A stretch of 64,000 nt of DNA from JAGQVA01 sp033764335 (GTDB taxonomy: Bacteria; Bacteroidota; Bacteroidia; J057): the NCBI GenBank assembly GCA_033764335.1, contig JANRJC010000009.1, forward strand, positions 1-64,000, written 5' to 3'. A model generated the notes under the pieces. The model did no database searches. It was not told the DNA's origin and saw only the letters and a program-made list of their open reading frames with translations. A program made the position numbers and the translations under genes. Shown piece by piece: positions 7,003-16,362 of this stretch. Every line of letters begins with the position of its first letter. The first letter of the stretch is position 1.

Positions 7003-7587
7003 TCACTTCTGCCTGAAGTCTGCTTGTATTTTTTCTAACTCGATGATCTGTGGGGTAATGGTTTCGGAATCTTTTTTCCACTGCTTGCGCCAGGTTATGT
7101 AAAATATCATCGCATAAAAGAGCCAGGTAAAGCCTATACCGGAAATCACGATATATCTATCTACGCCTTCTAGTATGTGATTGATGTAAAAACTGCTGAA
7201 AATCCCCAGCAAAATCATATATATGGGCATAAACAGGTTTGTTACCAAAAGGTTGTACTTGAGTTTGGATAATTTGACTTCCACAAATCGGGCAGGGTTG
7301 CCGGCCATGGACTTGTGGATATTGGTTTGTCTGAACCAAAACAGCATGGTCTGTATGCCGACTAAAAACCAGATCCCCATTAATGGAAAAACGCCTGTTT
7401 CACTTTTGATAAAGGGCAGCGCAATCATCCCGGTGAGGTAAATCGTGCCCGCCAACCAGTAAGAGAGTTTGGTGTTTTCTTTTTTAAGTTGCTCTTCGAA
7501 ATGGGTGATTTTTTCAAACATCACCTGATCCAGGGTTGATGGCAGTTTTTTTTGTTGCCATTGCGCACTTAATTCGTTGAAATCCAT
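7003..7587 (-). CDS. Four-helix membrane protein paired with an ECF sigma factor
   Basis: This 194-residue protein has a charged N-terminal ~40 residues (MDFNELSAQWQQKKLPS...), four predicted transmembrane segments (about 43-60, 67-86, 112-133, 145-165) and a charged C-terminus. I do not recognise a family domain. It begins 5 bp after the sigma-factor gene and is surely co-transcribed with it. Membrane proteins in this position often hold the sigma factor inactive, so an anti-sigma-like role is plausible, with the N-terminal cytoplasmic tail as the binding part; this is inference from context, and the zinc-binding anti-sigma motif is absent. Confidence 0.65.
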   Translation of the reverse strand: MDFNELSAQWQQKKLPSTLDQVMFEKITHFEEQLKKENTKLSYWLAGTIYLTGMIALPFIKSETGVFPLMGIWFLVGIQTMLFWFRQTNIHKSMAGNPARFVEVKLSKLKYNLLVTNLFMPIYMILLGIFSSFYINHILEGVDRYIVISGIGFTWLFYAMIFYITWRKQWKKDSETITPQIIELEKIQADFRQK

Positions 7588-7592
7588 ATCGT

Positions 7593-8072
7593 TTAAATTT
7601 TATTGTTCCAAAGTAATTTTAGTTCGGCTTTAATTCTGTTGATTTTTACGCCTACATTTGAAGTTGTCATTCCCAAAATTTCCGCAATTTCTTTGTACGG
7701 ATACCCCTCTAAATATAGTCCGACAATGGCTCTGTCGGCGCTTTTAAGCAGACTGATTTTTTCCATCAAAACATCTATTTCGTTTTTCTCCGGGTAGGTC
7801 GTTTCTTTTAATTCATTAACATATTCGGTTGTCTCTCTATGCTTCTTTTGTTTTAAGTTGAAGTTAATCGAGGCATTCATAACAATTCTGTATATCCAGG
7901 TTTCTATCTTTGATTTTTCCTGAAAATTATCAATCCCTTTCCAAATATTAATCAGCACCTCTTGGTACAGATCCTCAATTTGAGAACGATCATATACCAT
8001 GATAAAACACAAGCGATAAATTCTATCCTTATGTTTCTCATACACTTCGTTAAACAGTTGTTGTTTACTCAA
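7593..8072 (-). CDS. RNA polymerase sigma factor, ECF subfamily
   Basis: This 159-residue protein has sigma region 2 (DRIYRLCFIMVYDRSQIEDLYQEVLINIWKG, about 15-50) and region 4 (IVGLYLEGYPYKEIAEILGMTTSNVGVKINRIKAEL, about 115-152), as in ECF sigma factors. The start is read as TTG at 8072: an in-frame stop lies 9 bp upstream and the next in-frame ATG would delete half of region 2. It directs RNA polymerase to a dedicated set of promoters, probably under control of the membrane protein encoded next to it. It is divergent from the regulator gene at 8207. Confidence 0.88.
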   Translation of the reverse strand: MSKQQLFNEVYEKHKDRIYRLCFIMVYDRSQIEDLYQEVLINIWKGIDNFQEKSKIETWIYRIVMNASINFNLKQKKHRETTEYVNELKETTYPEKNEIDVLMEKISLLKSADRAIVGLYLEGYPYKEIAEILGMTTSNVGVKINRIKAELKLLWNNKI

Positions 8073-8170
8073 GGCGTTTTATTGATTAGACCATTGGGAC
8101 ACAGGATTTATTACAAGCTTTCATTTTTGAGGGCAAAACGGGGACAAAACCAAGTTCGCTACATAATGAT

Positions 8171-8191
8171 TATATTTGGGTTGTACTTTTG
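8171..8191 (+). promoter_or_regulatory. Candidate Bacteroidota -7 elements for the regulator gene
   Basis: Two sequences fitting the Bacteroidota -7 consensus TAnnTTTG occur 16-36 bp before the ATG at 8207: TATATTTG (8171-8178) and TACTTTTG (8184-8191). No good -33 TTTG partner is seen, so the assignment is weak. Confidence 0.3.
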
Positions 8192-8206
8192 TAAGCTGGA
8201 TTGTCA

Positions 8207-11005
8207 ATGAATCGCTTGTTCAATATTATCACTTTTTGGGGGCTTTGGGTTTCTTTTCCTGTGTTTTCTCAGGAAGTTCCACATACCATTAGCTTCTCTC
8301 AAACCTCACAAAAGGCCCTGGATAATACCTGGATGATCGCTCAGGACGATCATTCCTTCATGTATTTTGCCAATAATGAGGGTTTGATTCTTTATGATGG
8401 CTCAGAATGGCAAACCTTTACCCTGCCTCATAAACAAATTATCCGGTCGGTAGCCATTGATTCAAAAGGCAATATCTTCACCGGCGCTTACGGCGAATTT
8501 GGTTACTGGACACAAGATGAAAATAGCCAGTTACAGTATCATTCTCTGAGTGAAAATGTGCATTATAACCTGGCGCATTCCGAGGAAATCTGGAACATTG
8601 TGGTTAAAGAGGAGTATGTATTATTGCAATCATTCTCAACCATTTACAAATATGATTATCGCGAAGTTACGGTGATAAAACCGCCTCAGGGGCTTACCAT
8701 TATGTTTATTCATTCGGTAAGAGGAAGGGATTTTTTACAGGTACGGGGAAAAGGTGTTTTTGAAATTTTACCGGACGGAGGGTTTCGCCTTCTGGCGGGA
8801 AGCGAGGCTCTGGCACAAATGGAAGTGGTGGCGATTTTGCCCTATCAGGATTCCGGGTTAATCATAGGTACCTCGCTCAATGGTCTTTTTATCTGGGATA
8901 ATGGTTTGTTACAACCCTGGGCGATAGCAGCCAATCGCCTGTTTTTTGAAAACCAACTCAACAAAGGGATCCAGCTATCTTCCGGGGCGTATGCCTTTGG
9001 TACCATTCTCAATGGCGTTTATATCCTCAATCCGGATGGTTCACTAAAATGGAACTTAAACCGAAAAAAGGGACTTCAGAACAACACGGTACTATCTGTC
9101 CTGGAAGATGTTCAGCAAAATTTATGGCTTGGGCTGGACAAAGGTATAGACATGATTGAACTCAATTCTCCGCTTATTTTTTTTCCCGACAATGATGGTT
9201 TCCTGGGAACTGTATTTGCCTCCGTTCTATTTGAAGGTCAACTATATCTGGGAACCAATCATGGCGTCTATCACCGTCCCTGGGGGGATAAATCTCAAAA
9301 AAATTTCACCTTTCTTCCCGGTTCGCAAGGCCAGGTATGGGAATTGAAAGTGGTGGACAATCAGTTATTCTGTGGACACAACGAGGGAACTTTTCGGATT
9401 AACCGGGGAAAATTGGAAAAAGTGTCCTCCATAACGGGCGGCTGGATGATGCTTCGCCTGCCCGATCACCCCGACAAATTGATACAATGCACCTATACCG
9501 GGCTGGTTATTTTTGCGAAAGATCAACAAAACACCTGGCGTTTTTCCCATCGCTTACCGGAATTGCGTGATCCGATTCAGAAGATATTATTTGACAAAGA
9601 GGGTTTCCTCTGGGCACTTAATCCCTATAAAGGGCTTTCCCGACTCAAAATTGACGCCCAACAATCGCATATCCAAACACTTCGCAGTTTCACAAAAAAA
9701 GATGGGCTGCCTTCCGAATTTGACCTGGACATCACCCAATTTGGCGATCAGATCGTCATCCGCTCCGACAATCAGTTTTTCACTTTTGACTACGCAACCC
9801 AGGGGCTTTTGCCCATAGACTCTATAATGGGCCAGCCGCTGGAACCCGGTCAATATTCCCTCATCAATGGGGTAAACGATGAGTGGTTTAAGGTTTATCC
9901 AAGAATGGCGGAGTTCATCAAGGAAAAAGAAGTCAAAAAGGTTTCCGTTTCGCTGGTTTCGAGTTTTACCAATATTATCGCCCTCGATAGCCAGTATTAT
10001 CTGCTGGGGCTTAATTCGGGTTATGCCTTGTATAAAAAAAATCAGCCGGAAACCGGGAATTACACAACGACCATTCGCCCGCTGATTACCCGTGTCTGCC
10101 TCGTCAGTGAAAAAGATTCCGGGTTTTGTATGAGTCCCCTGACTTTCACCCAACCGGCCCTTCAGTTGAAACACAACCAGAATTATCTCCGCTTTTCGTT
10201 TACTTATCCCGATTATTCACACAGTTCGAGGTTTCGGTATCGGCTGGATGGATTTAATGAAACCCTATCGGAATGGGGAAATGAACATTTTAAAGAATAT
10301 AGCAATCTGGCGCCGGGCAGCTATACTTTTCGGGTTCAAAATCAATGGTCGGAAAACCTGGCGACCTTTTCGTTTTCGATTTTGCCCGCCTGGTATGAGA
10401 CAATCTGGGCACAAATTCTCTGGGTAATATTGAGCATGGCTACAGTTGTTTTGCTGGGGCAATATCAGGCGTATCGTTTGGAACAACACAGGCGTGAGAA
10501 AGAAAGATTGAAACAGCAAGAACTCGAACACCAATTAATGGAGGCGCGGAATGAAAAACTCCAATTGGAGGTCTTAGGAAAAAGCCAGGAACTGGCCAAT
10601 TCTACCATGAGCCTGGTCAGGAAAAACGAAATCCTTCTGGATATGAAGCGGGAGTTAAAAAAAATCGGAGCCGAGTTTGACCAAAGCCTGCCCTACAAAT
10701 ACTATCGCCAAATCCTCCGCCTGATTGACGGGAATATCACCAATGAATATGACTGGCAGGTCTTTGAAACCAATTTTAATCAGGTACATGACCAGTTTTT
10801 CAAAAGACTGAAAGCAGATTATCCGGAACTCACCCCCGGCGACCTGCAACTGGCGGCATTCCTTCGCATCAATCTTCCCTCCAAAGAAATCGCCCCGCTG
10901 CTCAATATGTCCTTGCGCGGTATCGAGAATAAACGCTATCGCCTCCGCAAAAAAATGGGGCTCAAGCCGGAAGACAACCTTACGGAGTTGTTGATCAAAT
11001 ATTAA
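8207..11005 (+). CDS. Membrane-spanning sensor-regulator: beta-propeller, Y_Y_Y domain, LuxR-type HTH
   Basis: This 932-residue protein (ATG at 8207; an in-frame TTG lies 6 bp earlier) has a signal peptide, a long periplasmic beta-propeller built of two-component-regulator-like repeats (about 30-630, e.g. DSKGNIFTGAYGEFGYW), a triple-tyrosine Y_Y_Y domain (about 650-730, FRYRLDGFNETLSEW), one transmembrane helix (about 731-755), a coiled coil (about 757-820) and a C-terminal LuxR/GerE helix-turn-helix (about 870-932, LTPGDLQLAAFLRINLPSKE). It has the periplasmic half of hybrid two-component systems but no kinase or receiver, so the ligand signal must pass straight to the DNA-binding domain. 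It lies 123 bp upstream of the glycan operon on the same strand and is its likely activator. Confidence 0.85.
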   Translation: MNRLFNIITFWGLWVSFPVFSQEVPHTISFSQTSQKALDNTWMIAQDDHSFMYFANNEGLILYDGSEWQTFTLPHKQIIRSVAIDSKGNIFTGAYGEFGYWTQDENSQLQYHSLSENVHYNLAHSEEIWNIVVKEEYVLLQSFSTIYKYDYREVTVIKPPQGLTIMFIHSVRGRDFLQVRGKGVFEILPDGGFRLLAGSEALAQMEVVAILPYQDSGLIIGTSLNGLFIWDNGLLQPWAIAANRLFFENQLNKGIQLSSGAYAFGTILNGVYILNPDGSLKWNLNRKKGLQNNTVLSVLEDVQQNLWLGLDKGIDMIELNSPLIFFPDNDGFLGTVFASVLFEGQLYLGTNHGVYHRPWGDKSQKNFTFLPGSQGQVWELKVVDNQLFCGHNEGTFRINRGKLEKVSSITGGWMMLRLPDHPDKLIQCTYTGLVIFAKDQQNTWRFSHRLPELRDPIQKILFDKEGFLWALNPYKGLSRLKIDAQQSHIQTLRSFTKKDGLPSEFDLDITQFGDQIVIRSDNQFFTFDYATQGLLPIDSIMGQPLEPGQYSLINGVNDEWFKVYPRMAEFIKEKEVKKVSVSLVSSFTNIIALDSQYYLLGLNSGYALYKKNQPETGNYTTTIRPLITRVCLVSEKDSGFCMSPLTFTQPALQLKHNQNYLRFSFTYPDYSHSSRFRYRLDGFNETLSEWGNEHFKEYSNLAPGSYTFRVQNQWSENLATFSFSILPAWYETIWAQILWVILSMATVVLLGQYQAYRLEQHRREKERLKQQELEHQLMEARNEKLQLEVLGKSQELANSTMSLVRKNEILLDMKRELKKIGAEFDQSLPYKYYRQILRLIDGNITNEYDWQVFETNFNQVHDQFFKRLKADYPELTPGDLQLAAFLRINLPSKEIAPLLNMSLRGIENKRYRLRKKMGLKPEDNLTELLIKY

Positions 11006-11060
11006 AAACCCGCATTTCCCTTCAAATAAGAGCCATTTTTGAAATGGCGTATTAGTAGTG

Positions 11061-11110
11061 AGGTAGTATCACTAGGTAGTACCGTTCCTATTGATATAAT
11101 TGTATAGGAA
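11061..11110 (+). promoter_or_regulatory. Direct and inverted repeats upstream of the glycan operon
   Basis: AGGTAGTA occurs twice at 11061-11068 and 11074-11081 (13-bp period), followed by an inverted repeat TTCCTAT-N12-ATAGGAA at 11085-11110, all within 70 bp of the start codon at 11129. These are the best candidates for the binding sites of the LuxR-type regulator encoded directly upstream, and for the operon promoter. Confidence 0.45.
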
Positions 11111-11128
11111 TCGAAAACTACTACTTGA

Positions 11129-13555
11129 ATGAAAATACAAAAATTGATTAAAATATTTATTGGATTAAGCCTGTTGTTTTTTTCGGAGCTTACTCTTTTT
11201 TCGCAGGCAACGTATTTCTTTCGCGACAGCAATACGCCGGGATACTATGATTCCGGACTTGCATTTAAATCAGGGCAAAGTGAAATCAAACAGGCGGGTC
11301 CAAGTGGTGATAAAATTCCCACTGAATTGGGGCAGAAGGTCTTTCAGGGCGATAATAGCCTTGAAATCACCTGGACCTCCAAAGCCGGCGGCGACTGGCT
11401 TGCGTTGGTTATCGCCCCCGGATTTCCTTTTCAGGACATTAGCCAGACAGATACTTTGTCGTTTTGGGTGTATTCAGATTCGGGAATAACAAAAAGCCTT
11501 TTGCCCAAAATCTATCTGGAAGGTGCCCCCGGCAATACCAAGTCCAATAAATATGCTTTAAGCCTTTTTACGGATGATATTCCCGAGGCAAGCTGGACCG
11601 AAATTAAAGTGCCTACCGATACTTTTCTCAATGACCCCAACCAGACGAATATCAATTTTTCGATGATCAAGGCCGTTATTTTAGGCCAAAATCAGGCCGA
11701 CGGCCAATCGCATACGCTGTATCTCGACGAAGTAAAAGCCTATAATTCCTCAACCGCCGCGCTTCCGGTTGCTACACCTGCTGCTTTACAGGCTAGGGGA
11801 TACGACAGCCACGTCAGGCTTACCTGGACACCCAATACAGAACCACAGTTGGGTGGATATTTTATCTATCAGTCGGTTGACAATGGGGCCTCGTATCAGT
11901 TGCGAAAATTTTTGACGGAGGAAGATTCTGTCTTTAATGATTTTACCGGCCACCAGGGACAAAATTTAAACTTGAAATATCAAATATCCGCAGTGAATGT
12001 AGCGGGTGTCGCTTCTCCTCTCTCCAGTCCGGTGGATGTCTCCACTTTTACCATGACCGATGAAGAATTGATGACGATGGTTCAGGAAGCCACTTTTCGG
12101 TATTTCTGGGATTATGCCGACCCCGCTTCCGGTATGGCCCGAGAGCGAAATAATTCGGGAGATCTTGTCACGAGCGGAGGTTCGGGATTTGGGATAATGG
12201 CTATTTTGGTGGGCATCGAAAGGGGATTTATTACCCGAAGCCAGGGCATAAACCGGATACTTAAGATCCTTAACTACCTGAAAACCGCAGATCGGTTTCA
12301 CGGTGCATGGCCCCACTGGATGAGTGGCACAACCGGAAATGTCATTCCCTTCAGTACCTTGGACAATGGCGGAGATTTGGTCGAAACCGCTTTTTTGGTT
12401 CAGGGGTTGCTGACTGCCCGTTCCTATTTTGACCAGAATACCCCGGAAGAGGATAGTTTAAGGACGGTAACAACGCAACTATGGGAAGGCGTGGATTGGA
12501 ACTGGTACCGGAAACTCACCAACAATGTGCTTTATTGGCATTGGTCCCCCAACAATGGCTGGCAGATTAACTTTGCCCTCCGGGGTTTCAATGAGGTGAT
12601 GATTACCTATATTTTGGGCATTGCTTCTCCTACGAATTCGATTCCTGCATCGCTGTACCACACCGGCTGGGCGGGAAATAGCAACTATACCAATGGCAAA
12701 ACATTTTACGGGCTACCGATCATTCTGGGGCCTGACTATGGCGGGCCGCTGTTTTTTGCCCATTATTCGTACCTCGGTTTTGATCCACGGGGAATCAAAG
12801 ATGCCTATGCCAACTATTTCACCCGAAACCAAAATCACAGCCTGATCCATTGGAATTACTCCATAACAAATCCCAAAGGGTTTGCCGGATATGATTCTAC
12901 CTGTTGGGGGCTTACAGCCAGCGATGACCCGGATGGATATTTGGCACACGAACCCGCGACAAACCGGGACAACGGGACCATCAGCCCCACGGCAGCCCTC
13001 AGTTCGATGCCCTATACACCCGGCCCTTCGATGGCGGCGCTGCGCCATTTTTACAGAGAATTGGGCGATAAACTCTGGGGAGAGATGGGTTTTTACGATG
13101 CTTTTAACCTTGAAAGAAACTGGTTTGCAAGATCCTACCTGGCCATAGATCAGGGACCCATTATGGTCATGATTGAAAATCACCGAACCGGGCTTTTATG
13201 GGATAAATTTATGCAGAATCCGGAAATTCAGCCCGCATTGGATGCCATTGGCTTTGTGAAGGACAATGATCCCGTCGGGGATCCCTTATCCGCTTCGATT
13301 TGGCAAATTTCCATTGAACCCAACCCGGCGGCCGACCAGACTTTTCTTGTGATGGACTTATTCCGCCCTCAGTCTATTCGCATTACGTTATTAAATAGTG
13401 TAGGCGAAATGATATCCGTCATTCAGGAAAATCAGTTTATGAATATCGGGAAATTTCAAATCGGGATTCCAACGAATACGTTTGCTTCCGGCTTGTATTT
13501 CCTTAAAATAGAATCTCCCGATTATACACGGGTGGAAAAATTAATTATTCCTTAA
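11129..13555 (+). CDS. T9SS-secreted GH144-like (glucoamylase-domain) enzyme
   Basis: This 808-residue protein has a signal peptide (LSLLFFSELTLFSQ), an N-terminal beta-sandwich module (about 25-205) that probably binds carbohydrate, a fibronectin type III domain (about 211-305), a glucoamylase-like (PF10091) catalytic domain (about 309-707, beginning MVQEATFRYFWDYADPASGM and containing VTSGGSGFGIMAILVGIERG and WHWSPNNGW) and a type A T9SS sorting domain (about 728-808, starting ISIEPNPAADQTF). GH144, the CAZy family that shares this fold, includes endo-beta-1,2-glucanases. The enzyme should act outside the cell or at its surface to cut the polymer. It shares its catalytic domain with the lipoprotein at 20903-22237. 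Confidence 0.85.
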   Translation: MKIQKLIKIFIGLSLLFFSELTLFSQATYFFRDSNTPGYYDSGLAFKSGQSEIKQAGPSGDKIPTELGQKVFQGDNSLEITWTSKAGGDWLALVIAPGFPFQDISQTDTLSFWVYSDSGITKSLLPKIYLEGAPGNTKSNKYALSLFTDDIPEASWTEIKVPTDTFLNDPNQTNINFSMIKAVILGQNQADGQSHTLYLDEVKAYNSSTAALPVATPAALQARGYDSHVRLTWTPNTEPQLGGYFIYQSVDNGASYQLRKFLTEEDSVFNDFTGHQGQNLNLKYQISAVNVAGVASPLSSPVDVSTFTMTDEELMTMVQEATFRYFWDYADPASGMARERNNSGDLVTSGGSGFGIMAILVGIERGFITRSQGINRILKILNYLKTADRFHGAWPHWMSGTTGNVIPFSTLDNGGDLVETAFLVQGLLTARSYFDQNTPEEDSLRTVTTQLWEGVDWNWYRKLTNNVLYWHWSPNNGWQINFALRGFNEVMITYILGIASPTNSIPASLYHTGWAGNSNYTNGKTFYGLPIILGPDYGGPLFFAHYSYLGFDPRGIKDAYANYFTRNQNHSLIHWNYSITNPKGFAGYDSTCWGLTASDDPDGYLAHEPATNRDNGTISPTAALSSMPYTPGPSMAALRHFYRELGDKLWGEMGFYDAFNLERNWFARSYLAIDQGPIMVMIENHRTGLLWDKFMQNPEIQPALDAIGFVKDNDPVGDPLSASIWQISIEPNPAADQTFLVMDLFRPQSIRITLLNSVGEMISVIQENQFMNIGKFQIGIPTNTFASGLYFLKIESPDYTRVEKLIIP

Positions 13556-13567
13556 CCAATTTATCTA

Positions 13568-16258
13568 ATGAAACGGACTTTACTATCACTCCTGATGGCC
13601 TGCTTAATCCTGGGAGGATTTAGCCAGACCACTTATGAAGATTTTGAAAGTGGCGCAGCCCTTAGCTGGAATGCCGCAGATGGCGTCTATAATGGCGTAT
13701 TTGAAAACCCTGACAAATTGGGGATAAACGCCAGCGATAGTGTCGGATCTTACACCAAATCGGGTGCACATGCTTACAGTTTGTTTTTGGCAACCCTGGC
13801 CACGCCGATGGATTTGTCAACCAATAACCAGTTTAGCATTCAGATCAATGCACCCGTAGCCACTCAGTTTATTCTTAAACTGGAAGGAACCGGAGAGGCA
13901 ATCGAAGTAACCAAAAATATTCCCCAAGCAAACGTATGGAGAGAATATACTTTCGATTTTAGTGCGGCCTCCGGCTATACTACCCTGACGAAAATTATCA
14001 TCTTCTTTGATCCCGGAAACGGAACCAGCAGCGATACCTATCTCTTTGATAATCTTATCGCCAACCCGGCGGGAGTCTGTGCAGGAACCGTTCCCGATCC
14101 CGGTATCCTCGACGATTTTGAGTGCCAGAGGAATGCGACATACGGCGTGGGCTGGGACAGCCTATCCGCAATAGCCAACCCCGATCCTACGGGCGTCAAT
14201 ACCAGCGCGGCTGTTGGACAATATATTGACCCTCTGGACGAATGGTCTGCATTGGTAATTGATTATGAAAACGCGATTGACCTGAGCACAAATAACCTTT
14301 TCAAAGCAAAAATCTGGTCTCCCAAAACTGGACAGGTATTATTCAAACTGGAAGGCGGTATTTCTCCCGCATCCGAAATTTTCGTTCCCGTAACGGTAAC
14401 CAATCAGTGGGTGGAGTACCAAGCCAATTTCAGCAGTCAGTCAGCAGCCAACCACAAAAGGCTGGCGATATTTTTCAATGCCGGAGTAACGGCCGTTTCC
14501 GGTGATATCTATTATATTGATGATATTACCCGTGAACCTGCGCCGACCGGAGTGATATTTGAAGACTTCGAACCTACCGCCAAACTTAGCTGGGGGCCGC
14601 TCAATGGCGATGCCGCCGTGCATGGAACCTACAATGGTCTGGTGTCCAACCCGGATATGACCGGAGACAATAGTTCTTCCAATGTAGGGTCATACAACAA
14701 AGGTTCATCCAGTTTTTCGACCCTTACGGCTCTTATTTCGGGCATTGACCTGAACCAATTTACTCAGCTCAATCTTCAGGTGTTGCCACCTGCCGGAGCC
14801 GCAGAAGTAACCCTTCAATTGTCAAGCCCCACTCAGGGAATCAAAGAAGTAACAAGGCCGTTGACGGGCGCAGGAGGCTGGGAAAGCCTATCCTTTGACT
14901 TTGTGGCTTTTACGGCAATCACAGATTTTGACGCGGTGAATATCCTTTTTGATCCGGGAGTCAGCAATTCCGGTACTTTCTACTTCGACAATCTGGTTCA
15001 GGGTGAAAGTACCGTTGATCCTTGCGAAGGTGTTGTTCCTATTGCCAATATCGCAGACGATTTTGAATGTCAGCGAAATGTAACTTATGGCGCAGGACTG
15101 GACAGGCTGGAAGTAATCAACAACCCGGATGTTTCGATTGCTAACCCCAGTACCAAAGTAGGCGAATATACCGACGTGCTTGACGAATGGTCTGCACTGG
15201 TTCTGGACTACGGGCAGGATATTGACTTGTCTGTCAACAACCAGTTTCACATCAAAATCTGGTCTTCCGTGGCCGTTCCCATGAAGTTTAAACTGGAAGG
15301 CGGAAGTTCGTCTGCCGTTGAAATTGACACTACAATTTCCGTTACCGGTTCATGGCAGGACTACACCATTGATTTTAGTGCTTTGGCAGGTCAGAGCCAT
15401 CATAAGGTAGCCATTTTCTTTAATGCCGGGGTTTTACCTTCACAGCAGGATGTTTATTATATTGATAATCTGAGATGGGCTAGGAAAAATTATACCGGCT
15501 GTGTAGTTGATTACGAAGCACCCGAAACGACCATTGACAACTTTAAATATTTTGCCAATGGCCATTTGGAGACAGAAGGATACGAGTTTAAATCGGTGGC
15601 GAATCCCGCTCCGGGAGGAATCAACACCTCTTTAACCGTTGGCGAATTTGTAAAAGCCAGTGACGCATTGCCATTTGCCGGGATGTATGCCGATTTAGAT
15701 GCTCCGATAGATTTTGGTGGCAACCCCGTTGTAAAAGCAAAGGTGTATATGAACCATATCGGCAATTTTGCCGTCAAGTTGGAAGGTTCTCAGACAGGTG
15801 CTTCCGCCATTGAAATTATCGTTGCAAATACCAAAGTCAATGAATGGGAAGAACTTTCTTTTGATTTTTCCGCCGCCCCGGTTGATGCCCGGTTTGCCCG
15901 TCTGACTTTATTCTTTGACTTGACTATTGACGCAACGGGAGCAGATGTTACCTCTTATTTTGACCAACTGGTCTTTGGAAATGGAAGCTGTAGTTTTGTA
16001 GGGATTGACGATCTTCTTCCGATCAGACAGCTTGAGGTTTATCCCAATCCTTTTTCTGATTGGTTATCCCTTGAAAATACAGAAGAATTGGTGCGAATTG
16101 AGGTCTATAGTGCTTTAGGCCAAAAAGTAAAATCGGTGGAACTCAATCGCCAGTCCAACCAACGCCTGGATATGTCTGATCTCGAAAATGGGATGTATAT
16201 CCTGGCGGGATTCAGCGAAGACGGACTGGTTGCCAATCGTAAAGTGCTGAAGAAATAG
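13568..16258 (+). CDS. T9SS-secreted protein of five beta-sandwich modules (probable glycan-binding)
   Basis: This 896-residue protein has a signal peptide (LLSLLMACLILGGFSQ), five modules of about 150 residues starting near 22, 179, 328, 493 and 654, and a T9SS sorting domain (about 815-896, VYPNPFSDWLSLENTE). Modules 1 and 3 resemble each other (YNGVFENPDKLG/YNGLVSNPDMTG), as do 2 and 4 (DDFECQRNATYG/DDFECQRNVTYG), so a two-module unit was duplicated; module 5 is more distant. Each ends in a strand of the type IFFDPG or IFFNAG followed by YFDN or YIDN, typical of jelly-roll carbohydrate-binding modules. No catalytic domain is seen. It starts 12 bp after the GH144-like gene and probably retains the polymer at the surface. 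Confidence 0.75.
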   Translation: MKRTLLSLLMACLILGGFSQTTYEDFESGAALSWNAADGVYNGVFENPDKLGINASDSVGSYTKSGAHAYSLFLATLATPMDLSTNNQFSIQINAPVATQFILKLEGTGEAIEVTKNIPQANVWREYTFDFSAASGYTTLTKIIIFFDPGNGTSSDTYLFDNLIANPAGVCAGTVPDPGILDDFECQRNATYGVGWDSLSAIANPDPTGVNTSAAVGQYIDPLDEWSALVIDYENAIDLSTNNLFKAKIWSPKTGQVLFKLEGGISPASEIFVPVTVTNQWVEYQANFSSQSAANHKRLAIFFNAGVTAVSGDIYYIDDITREPAPTGVIFEDFEPTAKLSWGPLNGDAAVHGTYNGLVSNPDMTGDNSSSNVGSYNKGSSSFSTLTALISGIDLNQFTQLNLQVLPPAGAAEVTLQLSSPTQGIKEVTRPLTGAGGWESLSFDFVAFTAITDFDAVNILFDPGVSNSGTFYFDNLVQGESTVDPCEGVVPIANIADDFECQRNVTYGAGLDRLEVINNPDVSIANPSTKVGEYTDVLDEWSALVLDYGQDIDLSVNNQFHIKIWSSVAVPMKFKLEGGSSSAVEIDTTISVTGSWQDYTIDFSALAGQSHHKVAIFFNAGVLPSQQDVYYIDNLRWARKNYTGCVVDYEAPETTIDNFKYFANGHLETEGYEFKSVANPAPGGINTSLTVGEFVKASDALPFAGMYADLDAPIDFGGNPVVKAKVYMNHIGNFAVKLEGSQTGASAIEIIVANTKVNEWEELSFDFSAAPVDARFARLTLFFDLTIDATGADVTSYFDQLVFGNGSCSFVGIDDLLPIRQLEVYPNPFSDWLSLENTEELVRIEVYSALGQKVKSVELNRQSNQRLDMSDLENGMYILAGFSEDGLVANRKVLKK

Positions 16259-16266
16259 CTTGTTGC

Positions 16267-16344
16267 TCGCGAAGCCACAGGGGACATTGTTCACGCTAAG
16301 GTTATGCCTCCGCGTTTTGTGCAAAGTCCCCTTCGGCTTTGCGA
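16267..16344 (+). promoter_or_regulatory. Large imperfect hairpin before susC
   Basis: TCGCGAAGCC (16267-16276) pairs with GGCTTTGCGA (16335-16344) with one G-U pair, and GGGGAC (16280-16285) pairs with GTCCCC (16326-16331), leaving a 40-nt loop. It lies between the stop of the preceding gene and the SusC start at 16363. No T-run follows, so rather than a simple terminator it may be a stability or attenuation element that raises or separates susC expression; it could also be an interspersed repeat. Confidence 0.5.
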
Positions 16345-16362
16345 GAAACTTTTTTCGCATTG

